From Pseudomonas sp. PA27(2017) (GTDB lineage: Bacteria > Pseudomonadota > Gammaproteobacteria > Pseudomonadales > Pseudomonadaceae): a stretch of 64,000 nucleotides of DNA. Location: assembly GCF_001945445.1 (NCBI RefSeq), contig NZ_MSXW01000046.1, forward strand, positions 62,001-126,000, written 5' to 3'. The position numbers were made by a program, and so were the translations under genes. The notes beneath the pieces were generated by a model, which saw nothing but the letters and a program-made list of their open reading frames with translations, did not search any database and had not been told where the DNA came from. Positions 28,258-37,265 of this stretch are shown one piece after another (positions within the stretch are counted from its first letter, which is position 1; every line of letters starts with the position of its first letter).

Positions 28258-31200
28258 TCACCCCTCCACCTGACTCCACTGCTTGCTCAGGCGCTTGTCC
28301 GACACGGCCATCTTGGTGCCCAGCTGCTGGGCCCAGAGGGATACGCGGTACTCCTCGAGCATCCAGCGATACAGGGTCAGGTTGGGGTCGCGCTTGCCTT
28401 CCTGCAGGTGCTTGCCCAGGCGCGCCAGGTATTGCTCCCAGTAGCCGGCCAGCTCGCCGCTCCACACGCGGTCGCGCTGCAGTTGCGCGGCGATCTTGTC
28501 GAAGCGTTGTTCGATGGCCTTGAGGTAGCGCGGCAGTTCCTTGAGCCATTCGGCCGGGGTTTCGCGTACGAAGCCGGGATACACGAGATTGCCCAGCTGC
28601 GCCTTGATGTCGTTGAGCGCCACGGCCTGGGCCAGGTCGATCTTGCCCTTGAAGCGCTTCTGCAGGCCGTGCCACAGCTTGAGAATCTCCAGAGTCAGGC
28701 GAGCCAGCTTCTCGGCGTGCTCGGCCCAGACGCCACGCCTCTTCTCGGCCAGGGCGGCCAGGGCTGCGCCGTCACGGGGCAGCGACGGCTCGCCTTCGAG
28801 GATGCAGCTGTCGAGGCTGGCCAGGAGGATGTCCTCGACGAGCGCCTCGACGCGGCCCAGCTCGCGGTGCAGCAGGCCCAGCTCGGTCAGCCCCGGCAAC
28901 TTGCCACGCAGGAATTTGGCCGGCTCGGCCAGCTGTTGCAGCAGCAGGCGCTGCAAGGCACGACGATGCTGGAACTCGGCCTCGGCCTGGGTCGGGAAAC
29001 GCCCTTCCTTGACCACGCCACCGTCCTCGACCAGCGCTGGGAACACGGTCATGGATAGCCCGGCCACCTTCTGCTGGGTCTTCTCGGCAACCTGGGCAAA
29101 GCCCTTGGCTTCCACCGGCTTCTGCACCTTGTCAGCTTGCGGGATGGCCAGCGCGGCCTGACTGGCCTCGGCGAAGCGGGCGGTCAGCTCGGCCAGGTCG
29201 CGGCCTTCGCCGAGCTGCTTGCCATGGGTGTCGACCACTTCGATGTTCATCTTCAGGTGGTCTTCGAGCTGGCGGGTAGCCTCGGTCCATGCCTCGCCGT
29301 CGATCCGCGCGCCAGTCATGCGCTGCAGCTCTCGGGCCAGGCTTTCCGGCAGGCTGCCCTGGCCGAAGGTGAGCTTGCTCAGGGCGGCGCCAACGAAATC
29401 CGGCACCGGCACGAAGTTCTTGCGCAGCGCCTTGGGTAGGCCTCGCACCAGATCGATGGCCTTGGCTTCGATCAGCCCCGGCACCAGCCATTCCAGACGC
29501 TCGCCCGGCAGTTGCGGCAACAGCGGCGCCGGCACACGCAGGGTGACGCCGTCACGGGGGTGGTTGGGCTCGAAATGATAGGTGAGCGGCAATTGCAGCT
29601 CGCCGATATGCAGGTTGTCCGGATACTGCGCGGCGGTGACTTCCAGGGCCTCGCGGGCCAGCACGTCCTCCTCGCGCATCATCAGCAGTTGCGGGTCCTT
29701 GGCGCTCTCGCACTTGTACCAGCTCTCGAAGGTGGCGGCCTGATAGATGTCCTCTGGAATCCGCGCCTCGTAGTAGGCGAACAGGGTTTCCTCGTCGGCG
29801 AGAATGTCGCGGCGCCGCGCCTTGGCTTCCAGTTCGTCGAGCTTTTCCAGCAGTTGGCGGTTGGCGTTCAGGCACTTGGCGCGGCTGTTGATTTCACCGC
29901 GTACCAGGCCTTCGCGGATGAACAGTTCGCGCGAAGCCTGCGGATCGATGGGCCCGTAATGCACCGGGCGGCGCCCCACCACGATCAAGCCGTACAGGGT
30001 GACCTGCTCGTAAGCCACCACCTGGCCGCGCTTCTTCTCCCAGTGGGGCTCGAAGTGGTTCTTCTTGATCAGGTGCCCGGCCAGGGGCTCGATCCAGTCC
30101 GGCTCGATCTTGGCGACCTGGCGGGCGAACAGCTTGGTAGTCTCGACCAGTTCGGCGGCCATGATCCAGTTGGGTTTCTTGCGACCGATCACCGACGACG
30201 GATGCACCCAGAAACGCCGCTGCCGCGCCCCCTGGTAATCGCCCTCCTCGGTCTTCTGGCCGATCTGGCTGAGCAGGCCGCTGAGGATCGCCTTGTGCAC
30301 TGCGGCATAGCTCTTGGCGCGCTGCGCCGCCTCGCTGGCCTCGGCCTGCTCGCGCAGGATCACGTTGACCTTGGTATCGGTGGTCGCCTGCACCGGCTTC
30401 GCCGCGCTCTTGCCGCCCTCGGCAGTTTGCGCCGCGGCCCTGGCGGGCGCCAGCTGCAGATCCTTGGCGAGCAGCACCAGTTGGCGGTGAGCATCGCGCC
30501 ATTCGCGCAAGCGCATGTAGTTGAGGAAGTTCTTCTTGCACCAGGTGCGCAGCGGATTACTGCCCAGTTCCTGGCGTTTTTCCTCGAAGCCGCGCCACAG
30601 GTTGATCAGCGCGGCGAAATCCGAATCCACGTCCTTCCACTGCGCGTGGGCCTGGTCGGCGGCCTGCTGGCGATCCATCGGCCGCTCACGCGGATCCTGC
30701 ACGGACAGCGCACTGGCGACGATCAGCAACTCCTGCAGGCTGCCGAGCTTGGCCGCTTCGAGCACCATGCGGCCCAGGCGCGGGTCGATGGGCAGGCGCG
30801 CCAGCTGGCGGCCCAGGGGCGTCAACTGGCTCTCGCGGTTGACCGCCGAGAGTTCCTGCAAGAGGTTGAAACCGTCGCTGATGGCCTTGCCATCCGGCGG
30901 CTCGATAAAGGGGAAATCCTCGATGCTGCCCAGGCGCAGATGCAGCATCTGCAGGATTACCGCCGCCAGGTTGGTGCGCAGGATTTCCGGATCGGTGAAG
31001 GTCGGCCGGCCGAGGAAATCCTCCTCGCTGTACAGCCGCACGCAGATGCCCGGCTCGACTCGCCCGCAACGACCCTTGCGCTGGTTGGCGCTGGCCTGGG
31101 AAATCGCCTCGATGGGCAAACGCTGCACTTTGGCGCGGTAGCTGTAGCGGCTGATGCGCGCCGTGCCGCTGTCGATCACGTAGCGAATGCCCGGCACCGT

Positions 31201-32289
31201 CAGCGAGGTTTCCGCCACGTTGGTGGCCAGCACGATCTTGCGCCCGGCCATGGGCGCGAAAATCTTCTGCTGCTCGGCGGGCGTAAGCCGCGCATACAGC
31301 GGCAGCACTTCGGTAAAGCGCAGGTTGGCCTTGCGCAGCACCTCGGCAGCGTCGCGGATCTCACGCTCGCCGGGCAGGAAGATCAGCACGTCGCCGGGGC
31401 GCTGACCGACGCTTTTCTCATGGGCGGCGATCTCGTCCAGCGCGGCGAGAATGCCCTGATCGACGGTCAGGTCGTCGAGCAGGCTTTCGCCCTCCTCGTC
31501 CACTTCCGCGGCCAGCGGGCGATACCAGGTTTCCACCGGGTAGGTGCGCCCGGAGACTTCGACGATGGGCGCATCCGGCCGCCCATCACCACCGAAGTGC
31601 TTGGAGAAGCGGTCCAGATCGATGGTCGCCGAGGTGATGATCACCTTGAGGTCGGGTCGGCGCGGCAGCAGGGTTTTCAGATAGCCGAGCAGGAAGTCGA
31701 TGTTGAGGCTGCGTTCGTGGGCCTCGTCGACGATGATGGTGTCGTACTTTTCCAGAAAGCGGTCGTGCTGGGTTTCGGCGAGCAGGATGCCGTCGGTCAT
31801 CAGCTTGATCAGCGTGCTGTCCTTGCTCTGATCCTCGAAGCGCACCTGATAGCCGACCAGCTCGCCGAGCGGCGTACCGACCTCCTCGGCCACCCGCGTG
31901 GCCACGCTGCGCGCCGCCAAACGCCGTGGTTGGGTGTGGCCGATGAGACCGTGCTGGCCGCGGCCGATCTCCAGGCAGATCTTCGGCAACTGAGTGGTCT
32001 TGCCCGAACCGGTCTCACCGGCGATCACCACCACCTGGCTCTTTTCCAATGCCGCCTTGATCTCGTCGCGCTTCGCGGCAATCGGCAAGGCATCGTCATA
32101 ACGCATCACCGGCACGCTCAGCCGCCGCGCTTCGACCTTGGCGCACGACGCCTGAAAACGCTCCAACCACTGCGCCTGCTTGGCCTCGTCGGGCTTTTTC
32201 TGCAGCTCGTGCAACTGCCGACGCAAACGATGGCGGTCGGCGATCATGGCGTGGTCGAGGTTCTTCTGCAGGGCGGCGAGGTCAGTCAT
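28258..32289 (-). CDS. hrpA: ATP-dependent RNA helicase HrpA
   Basis: 1343 residues, close to the ~1300 of E. coli HrpA. Motif I GETGSGKTTQ (about 91-100), motif II DEAH in VDEAHERS, motif III SATID, motif VI QRKGRCGRVEPG; then winged-helix/ratchet and OB-like regions and the long C-terminal extension (DUF3418) typical of HrpA. HrpA resolves stalled ribosomes on mRNA and takes part in mRNA processing. The name is unrelated to the type III pilus gene hrpA. Start ATG at 32289. Confidence 0.96.
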   Translation of the reverse strand: MTDLAALQKNLDHAMIADRHRLRRQLHELQKKPDEAKQAQWLERFQASCAKVEARRLSVPVMRYDDALPIAAKRDEIKAALEKSQVVVIAGETGSGKTTQLPKICLEIGRGQHGLIGHTQPRRLAARSVATRVAEEVGTPLGELVGYQVRFEDQSKDSTLIKLMTDGILLAETQHDRFLEKYDTIIVDEAHERSLNIDFLLGYLKTLLPRRPDLKVIITSATIDLDRFSKHFGGDGRPDAPIVEVSGRTYPVETWYRPLAAEVDEEGESLLDDLTVDQGILAALDEIAAHEKSVGQRPGDVLIFLPGEREIRDAAEVLRKANLRFTEVLPLYARLTPAEQQKIFAPMAGRKIVLATNVAETSLTVPGIRYVIDSGTARISRYSYRAKVQRLPIEAISQASANQRKGRCGRVEPGICVRLYSEEDFLGRPTFTDPEILRTNLAAVILQMLHLRLGSIEDFPFIEPPDGKAISDGFNLLQELSAVNRESQLTPLGRQLARLPIDPRLGRMVLEAAKLGSLQELLIVASALSVQDPRERPMDRQQAADQAHAQWKDVDSDFAALINLWRGFEEKRQELGSNPLRTWCKKNFLNYMRLREWRDAHRQLVLLAKDLQLAPARAAAQTAEGGKSAAKPVQATTDTKVNVILREQAEASEAAQRAKSYAAVHKAILSGLLSQIGQKTEEGDYQGARQRRFWVHPSSVIGRKKPNWIMAAELVETTKLFARQVAKIEPDWIEPLAGHLIKKNHFEPHWEKKRGQVVAYEQVTLYGLIVVGRRPVHYGPIDPQASRELFIREGLVRGEINSRAKCLNANRQLLEKLDELEAKARRRDILADEETLFAYYEARIPEDIYQAATFESWYKCESAKDPQLLMMREEDVLAREALEVTAAQYPDNLHIGELQLPLTYHFEPNHPRDGVTLRVPAPLLPQLPGERLEWLVPGLIEAKAIDLVRGLPKALRKNFVPVPDFVGAALSKLTFGQGSLPESLARELQRMTGARIDGEAWTEATRQLEDHLKMNIEVVDTHGKQLGEGRDLAELTARFAEASQAALAIPQADKVQKPVEAKGFAQVAEKTQQKVAGLSMTVFPALVEDGGVVKEGRFPTQAEAEFQHRRALQRLLLQQLAEPAKFLRGKLPGLTELGLLHRELGRVEALVEDILLASLDSCILEGEPSLPRDGAALAALAEKRRGVWAEHAEKLARLTLEILKLWHGLQKRFKGKIDLAQAVALNDIKAQLGNLVYPGFVRETPAEWLKELPRYLKAIEQRFDKIAAQLQRDRVWSGELAGYWEQYLARLGKHLQEGKRDPNLTLYRWMLEEYRVSLWAQQLGTKMAVSDKRLSKQWSQVEG

Positions 32290-32676
32290 CTGGATCGAGG
32301 CAATCAGGGCAAAGGCGGGATTGTCGCAGATTACAGTGTAGGGCGGGCAGGCTATGCCGCAGCGGAGGGCGTGAAGGGGGGAGACAGATTTCAGCCAGAA
32401 GCGGACATTTAGGCTGACTGATTTTGTGACGTTTAAGCAAGAGCTGGGTACTCTTTGCCGGGTATCACTTCAGATACCGCGCTCCTGCCCATCATGGTGC
32501 AACGGCTGGTATATTCCGTTTCAGGGAAAGCTGCCTGCATCAGAGATGCAGCGCGCTTAGCGGCTGGCGTCCTGATTTGCTTTGTCTCCGACTCGACTTA
32601 AACGGATATAGAGCGGACTCGGAGACGATGAAAATGGTCGTAGACTGCAGAAATAACAGTACGTGAGGCTAATAGA
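32290..32676. promoter_or_regulatory. Left boundary and promoter region of the low-GC island
   Basis: 387 bp with no gene. GC falls from the hrpA side towards the island. An imperfect inverted repeat (GTCTCCGACTC 32584-32594 and GACTCGGAGAC 32616-32626) lies 51-93 bp before the first island gene and could be an operator or RNA hairpin. No repeat typical of an integrase attachment site is obvious. Confidence 0.5.
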
Positions 32677-33564
32677 TTGTTAACCACAAGGGATGCAGCA
32701 AGACTATTCTCAAGCAAGCGCATTGCTGAGATTGCATCTGGAGATTTTTCTTATCTATTGGACATTGCGGCACTCTATCAAAATTCGCTTGAAGAAAACT
32801 TCACAGCAGCCGAAGTTATTGATCACGCATACTCCGAACTTTCAAGAAACTATAGGGGCGAGTATTTTTACAAAAACACAGTCGCTGAAAGACTGTTGCT
32901 TGGACGACATTCAGTTAACACTGCCACAGTTCTACCGGAGTTCAGAGTTGGACGTAGCAAGGCTGATTGCGTGATATTGAACGGCACTTCTACTTGTTAC
33001 GAAATAAAGTCAGACTTCGATAACTTGGACAGATTACCAGAGCAACTTTCATTTTATCGCAAGATTTTTGACAAAACATATGTTGTCGTAGGCAAAGCCC
33101 ATTTAAACAAGGTGCAAGGGCTTTGCCGTAATGACATTGGCATTATCGAGCTTACCCCTAAGAAAAGCCTGCGCATAACTCGAGAAGCAGAGGTCTCCAA
33201 AGACCCAGTTGACATCTCAATTCTAATGCGATCTTTACGGGTAAGTGAGTACAAGGAAATTGCCTCCACCGTTTCCAAATCGAACATCGACTACTCTAAC
33301 ACTGAAATTTTTTCTGCCTGTGAAGAAATACTTAAAAACTCCCCACCCGAGGATGTTCGAAAAGCATTTTGCTCTACTTTAAAAAAGAGCAGAAAAGTCG
33401 AGGGGGCGTATGTGCTTTCACTTCCTCGCTCGTTATTAATGGCAGGAATAGGATTCAAGCTGCGAGCTAATCAAAAGCGCGACCTTGTAGAAAACCTAAA
33501 CAAAACATTCAGTAAGGATGCTCTATGTACTACCCAATTTTACGAGGTAAGCAATTTGAACTAA
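32677..33564 (+). CDS. sce7726-family protein, PD-(D/E)XK nuclease-like
   Basis: 295 residues. A core at 85-130 reads PEFRVGRSKAD followed by TCYEIKSDFDNLDRL: Asp97 and Glu109-x-Lys111 (with Glu88) give the D-x(n)-ExK signature of PD-(D/E)XK nucleases. Overall pattern matches proteins annotated as sce7726 family. The start is TTG at 32677 with GAGG 6 nt upstream; no ATG is available. GC is far below the chromosomal norm. It overlaps the next gene by 40 nt. Nuclease activity is inferred from the motif only. Confidence 0.82.
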   Translation: MLTTRDAARLFSSKRIAEIASGDFSYLLDIAALYQNSLEENFTAAEVIDHAYSELSRNYRGEYFYKNTVAERLLLGRHSVNTATVLPEFRVGRSKADCVILNGTSTCYEIKSDFDNLDRLPEQLSFYRKIFDKTYVVVGKAHLNKVQGLCRNDIGIIELTPKKSLRITREAEVSKDPVDISILMRSLRVSEYKEIASTVSKSNIDYSNTEIFSACEEILKNSPPEDVRKAFCSTLKKSRKVEGAYVLSLPRSLLMAGIGFKLRANQKRDLVENLNKTFSKDALCTTQFYEVSNLN

Positions 33565-34430
33565 TTGCTCTCAGAGAGCTGGCTGGGCACATTCAGCCTG
33601 ACGTTATTCGCCCTGTGATTGAGCCTGTGAGAGGCAACCTGGCCCCAATAATCAAGACGTTAGAAGCACTATCCGAATCGGGGATAGTTCCTTTGGTGAT
33701 AATGAACCCGGCCATAGGTGATTTTGCCAAGAGTTCTGATGGGTTGTCTGAGCTTACTAAAATCACCGCCAATTTCACTCCCTGCATAAAAGTAAGAGGC
33801 ACTGATGACTTATCATTACTAGCTAAGCTTGAACTTTCCTTGTCTAATAGCGCAATCTTTATAGAGGGTGGAATAGACAAGGCGCTAGTTGACCGATTGC
33901 AAGAGGCAAGCTGTATCCTCGTGAACAAGGACAAAGTTCACTCAGGTGCAATATCACGCTTAAATAATGTTGTGCTTTTTGGTGATTTCTTTGAAAAGAA
34001 GATCCGAAATGCCGACTATAAAGAAAAATCCTTTTATTCTTCCCTTCACACTGAATGGAGGACTTATAAAAATGCTATAGGATTTGGCGACTATACCATC
34101 CTGAGTGAAGAGTACAGCGAGGCCGGTGGTCCGGCTTATGTGGTCACCATCCACCTAAGCTATGTTGATGGTGATGAATTTGATGCAATGTACGTTCGGC
34201 ACTTTTCGTCTTTCAATGACGATTCGCCTGCAAACCCAGGGGGGAAATTTAAGTCGGCGCTTGATAAAGTCCATGAATACATAAATAAAAATCCAGGGAT
34301 TTTCGTTAGAACAACAGGACTCAATGAGCTATTAAATCTTCATGGAAATCCATTTCCCGGATTAGGGCAAGTGAAGAAATACTCAATGAAGCATCACATT
34401 GAAACCACCTGCGAATTTGTTCGGAGGTGA
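33525..34430 (+). CDS. sce7725/beta-type family protein
   Basis: 301 residues. Begins MYYPILRGKQFELIALRELA and soon has IRPVIEPV, the hallmark start of sce7725 proteins and of the wider T4 beta-protein-like group. No catalytic motif is recognised; the fold looks like an alpha/beta protein. ATG at 33525 with AAGGA upstream, inside the end of the sce7726-type gene (40-nt overlap). Its stop abuts the RES gene. sce7725 and sce7726 proteins are named as neighbours from Sorangium, so the pair is a conserved unit of unknown role. Confidence 0.85.
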   Translation: MYYPILRGKQFELIALRELAGHIQPDVIRPVIEPVRGNLAPIIKTLEALSESGIVPLVIMNPAIGDFAKSSDGLSELTKITANFTPCIKVRGTDDLSLLAKLELSLSNSAIFIEGGIDKALVDRLQEASCILVNKDKVHSGAISRLNNVVLFGDFFEKKIRNADYKEKSFYSSLHTEWRTYKNAIGFGDYTILSEEYSEAGGPAYVVTIHLSYVDGDEFDAMYVRHFSSFNDDSPANPGGKFKSALDKVHEYINKNPGIFVRTTGLNELLNLHGNPFPGLGQVKKYSMKHHIETTCEFVRR

Positions 34431-35462
34431 ATGATGCCTAGATGCTGCGTTCGATGCTTTCAAGACTCCGTAATTGTAGCAAAGATCATTTCTGAAGGAG
34501 AGATTAGTCGCTGTAGTTATTGCGGAACCAATCAGGTTTCCTGTATAGATCCGAGAGCCTTAACCGATAAGCTTGAGCTGTTTACTTACGGCTTATATGC
34601 AGATAAAGATGGCCATCCATTTCCTGAAATCCTGGAACTTTACGGACTTTTTAGCGCGCAAGTCCGAAAACCATTAGAGTTAATCGTCGATATATTTGGA
34701 GAAGGTGCCGCCGATCGGCGATTTCAGTTTGAATTCAATATCGCCACATACATGGATCAGTGGGAAGAGTTCAAGCTTGAGCTTAAACATAAAAATCGCT
34801 TCTTTCCAAAGGCAACCATTCACTCATCCCTGTTCAGCAGGTCAACTACCGACGGCACAGAAGCCGTTCTATTTCAACTTCTGGAGCAGCTAAAAACCCC
34901 TGTAAATGAGAGGGAGAGCTTCTTTAGAGCAAGAATATCGGAAGTCCCGCTGGATGCTAACCAAATGGGCTGCCCCCCTCGCGAGCGAGTTACAGGAGGC
35001 AGGGCGAACCCACTTGGAATTCCTTACCTTTATGTTGCGGATGATCTACTAACCTGCATTAGCGAGGTAAGGCCTAGCAACTCAAGCTGTGTATATGTCT
35101 CTGAGATCACTCCAGTCCGGGAGCTCTCTGTTTTAGATCTAACCTCGCCACGAAAACTGTGTTCCGCCTCTGCTTTTGGGGAAGAGCAATTATACGCTGC
35201 ATTAGGATTTCTTGGACTTCTTGAGCTGTTCTCCGAAGAACTATCCAAGCCTATTCGGCCGGAAAATGGAAATTTAGACTATATTCCTACTCAGTTCCTT
35301 TGCGAATTTATCAAGAGCGAAGCAAAGTTCGATGGAATTATTTTCAATAGTTCATTCGGAGGTGGGAAAAATTTCGTGTTCTTTGATGGTGACAATTTAA
35401 CCCCTGCGATGCCGAAGAAGTATGTAGTTCACAGAACGTTTCATGAGTATGAGCCTGGATGA
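34431..35462 (+). CDS. Zinc-finger and RES-domain protein (probable NAD+-consuming toxin)
   Basis: 343 residues. N-terminal zinc finger: C6-x2-C9 and C28-x2-C31. A middle helical region (about 60-160, HEPN/RES N-terminal type) leads into a RES domain with the conserved Arg166 (FFRAR), Glu212 (ISEVRP) and Ser307/308 (FNSSF). RES domains of toxin-antitoxin systems degrade NAD+ (NAD+ phosphorylase). The GGAGG site lies in the last codons of the previous gene, start ATG 34431 (or 34434) directly follows its TGA. No adjacent Xre antitoxin; the two upstream genes may control it. Low GC. Confidence 0.83.
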   Translation: MMPRCCVRCFQDSVIVAKIISEGEISRCSYCGTNQVSCIDPRALTDKLELFTYGLYADKDGHPFPEILELYGLFSAQVRKPLELIVDIFGEGAADRRFQFEFNIATYMDQWEEFKLELKHKNRFFPKATIHSSLFSRSTTDGTEAVLFQLLEQLKTPVNERESFFRARISEVPLDANQMGCPPRERVTGGRANPLGIPYLYVADDLLTCISEVRPSNSSCVYVSEITPVRELSVLDLTSPRKLCSASAFGEEQLYAALGFLGLLELFSEELSKPIRPENGNLDYIPTQFLCEFIKSEAKFDGIIFNSSFGGGKNFVFFDGDNLTPAMPKKYVVHRTFHEYEPG

Positions 35463-35840
35463 AAAGGCTCATTTTCTTCAAGCACGGAGCAAGGAAGAGG
35501 CAGATGTCCCCATACACCAATAAGTCAGATTTGGGCCGATAGCAGCCACTTCCACGCCTTGCCCTCTCCCCTCACCCTGCAATGTGGCCGACAAGTGCTC
35601 GTTGCAAGCAGCAGTCGAGTGTCGGGCGGTGTCGCTGGCCAAGCTGTTGCGGCGAATGCCAGAGTCGGAGCTGACCAATAGCGCCAGTACGCTGCTGAGC
35701 GAATTGATCCTGCTCTACCACCTGGCTATTGCCCTGGCAGCCGGGAGGGTCCCGCAGATGTCCGGAAAGCGCGATTTGCCCGACGCTGGTTGTGCACGCT
35801 CTACGAGCCGCCTGCCAGGGCGGCTCGCACCACCTGGTTT
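35463..35840. other. Right boundary of the low-GC island
   Basis: 378 bp without a supportable gene. GC returns to the chromosomal level near 35530. A frame at 35584-35907 contains a short helical-looking stretch (about 35614-35740) but has no ribosome site and runs into the permease gene in antisense; it may be a relic. Confidence 0.4.
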
Positions 35841-37163
35841 CTACTCGGCTTCGAACTGCAGCTGCGGTGGCTGGCGGCGCAAGCCGCCGGTCAGCCAGAG
35901 CAGGTAGAGGCCGCCGAGTACCAGCCAGGCGCAGCCGAGCATGATCGCCAGTCGGTCGAGGCTGGCCATCAGCCACAGCGTGGCCAGCAGGCCGATCAGT
36001 GGGCAAAGCACATAGAGCAATAGTTGCAGCGGGCCGCGCGCCTGGGGTTGGCGGGTGAAGTGGACGATCACCGAGAGGTTGACCAGGCTGAACGCCAGGA
36101 AGGCGCCGAAGTTGATGAACGAGGTCGAGGTGGTCACGTCCAGTTTGAGGGCCAGCAGCGCCACCACGGCGCACACTAGGATAGCGCCCACCGGCGTGCC
36201 GAAACGCGGGCTCAGGGTGCCGAGCAGCGCGCGAGGCAGCACGCCGTCGCGGCCCATGGCGAACATCAGCCGCGAGGCACTGGCTTGGGCCGACAGCCCG
36301 GAGGTGAACTGGCCGACGATCAGGCCGATCAGGAACACCGACACGAACACATCGCCGCCGATATTGCGGGCGATTTCGTAGGCTGCCGAGTCGCTGCTCT
36401 GGAACACCACCGAAGGATGAGCCAGTTGCACGAAGTAGGCGGTGGCCACGAAGATCAACCCGCCGATCAGGGTGATCAGCAGGATCGCCCGCGGGATGGT
36501 GCGCTCGGGGTCGTGGGTTTCCTCGGTCAGGGTGCTGACCGCATCGAAACCCAGAAACGAGTAGCAGGCCACCGCCGCCCCGGCCATCACCAAAGACAGG
36601 TTCATGCCCTCACCGAAAAATGGCTGCAGCGACCACAAGGGTTTGCTGGAATCGCCCAGCACGTAGTGCACGCACAGCGCCACGAAGGCCAGCAGCACCA
36701 GGAACTGCACCAGCATCAGCACACCGTTGATGCCTTTGGCCAGGCGCAGCCCCACCACGTTGATCACGCTGGTGACCACGATGAAGGTCAGTACCCACAG
36801 CGCCTGGGGCAACTGCGGGAACGCCGAGTGCAGGTAGGCCGCGCCGATCAGCCAGATGGCCATGGGCAGGAACAGGTAGTCGAGCAGCACCGCCCAGCCG
36901 GCGATGAAGCCCAGGTGATCGCTGATGCTGCGGCGCACGTAGCTGTAAGCCGACCCGGCAACCGGGAACAACCGGGCCATGCGGGCATAGCTGAGCGCGG
37001 TGAAGAACATCGCCACCGAGGCAGCCACGTAAGCAGCCGGCACGGCGCCGCGAGTGATCTCGGCGAGAATGCCGAAGGTGCCGAGCACGATGATCGGCGT
37101 CATGTAGGCGATGCCGAACAGCACCACCGCGCCCAGGGAAAGGGATCGTTGCAGACGAGCCAT
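35841..37163 (-). CDS. APC-family amino acid/polyamine permease
   Basis: 440 residues, twelve predicted membrane helices. GIAYMTPIIVLGTFGI in TM1 and FLGFDAVSTLTEE in TM6 are typical of the putrescine importer (PuuP-like) and related APC transporters. Upstream on the same strand is a nitrilase-family amidase (102 bp away), so uptake of an amine or amide followed by hydrolysis is plausible. Start ATG 37163. Confidence 0.88.
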   Translation of the reverse strand: MARLQRSLSLGAVVLFGIAYMTPIIVLGTFGILAEITRGAVPAAYVAASVAMFFTALSYARMARLFPVAGSAYSYVRRSISDHLGFIAGWAVLLDYLFLPMAIWLIGAAYLHSAFPQLPQALWVLTFIVVTSVINVVGLRLAKGINGVLMLVQFLVLLAFVALCVHYVLGDSSKPLWSLQPFFGEGMNLSLVMAGAAVACYSFLGFDAVSTLTEETHDPERTIPRAILLITLIGGLIFVATAYFVQLAHPSVVFQSSDSAAYEIARNIGGDVFVSVFLIGLIVGQFTSGLSAQASASRLMFAMGRDGVLPRALLGTLSPRFGTPVGAILVCAVVALLALKLDVTTSTSFINFGAFLAFSLVNLSVIVHFTRQPQARGPLQLLLYVLCPLIGLLATLWLMASLDRLAIMLGCAWLVLGGLYLLWLTGGLRRQPPQLQFEAE

Positions 37164-37265
37164 TACTTGCTACTCCAGTTTTATACGTTGTTATGGCAGA
37201 GCCGAAGTCGGCAAAAGCGCGCGGCCGGGCCGCAGCGGGCGCTTCTATGGCGCCCGGCAGGTCAA

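Noticed and set aside
35584-35907. 107-codon frame on the plus strand with a helical stretch
   Set aside because: No ribosome site and the second half is antisense to the permease; at most a relic.
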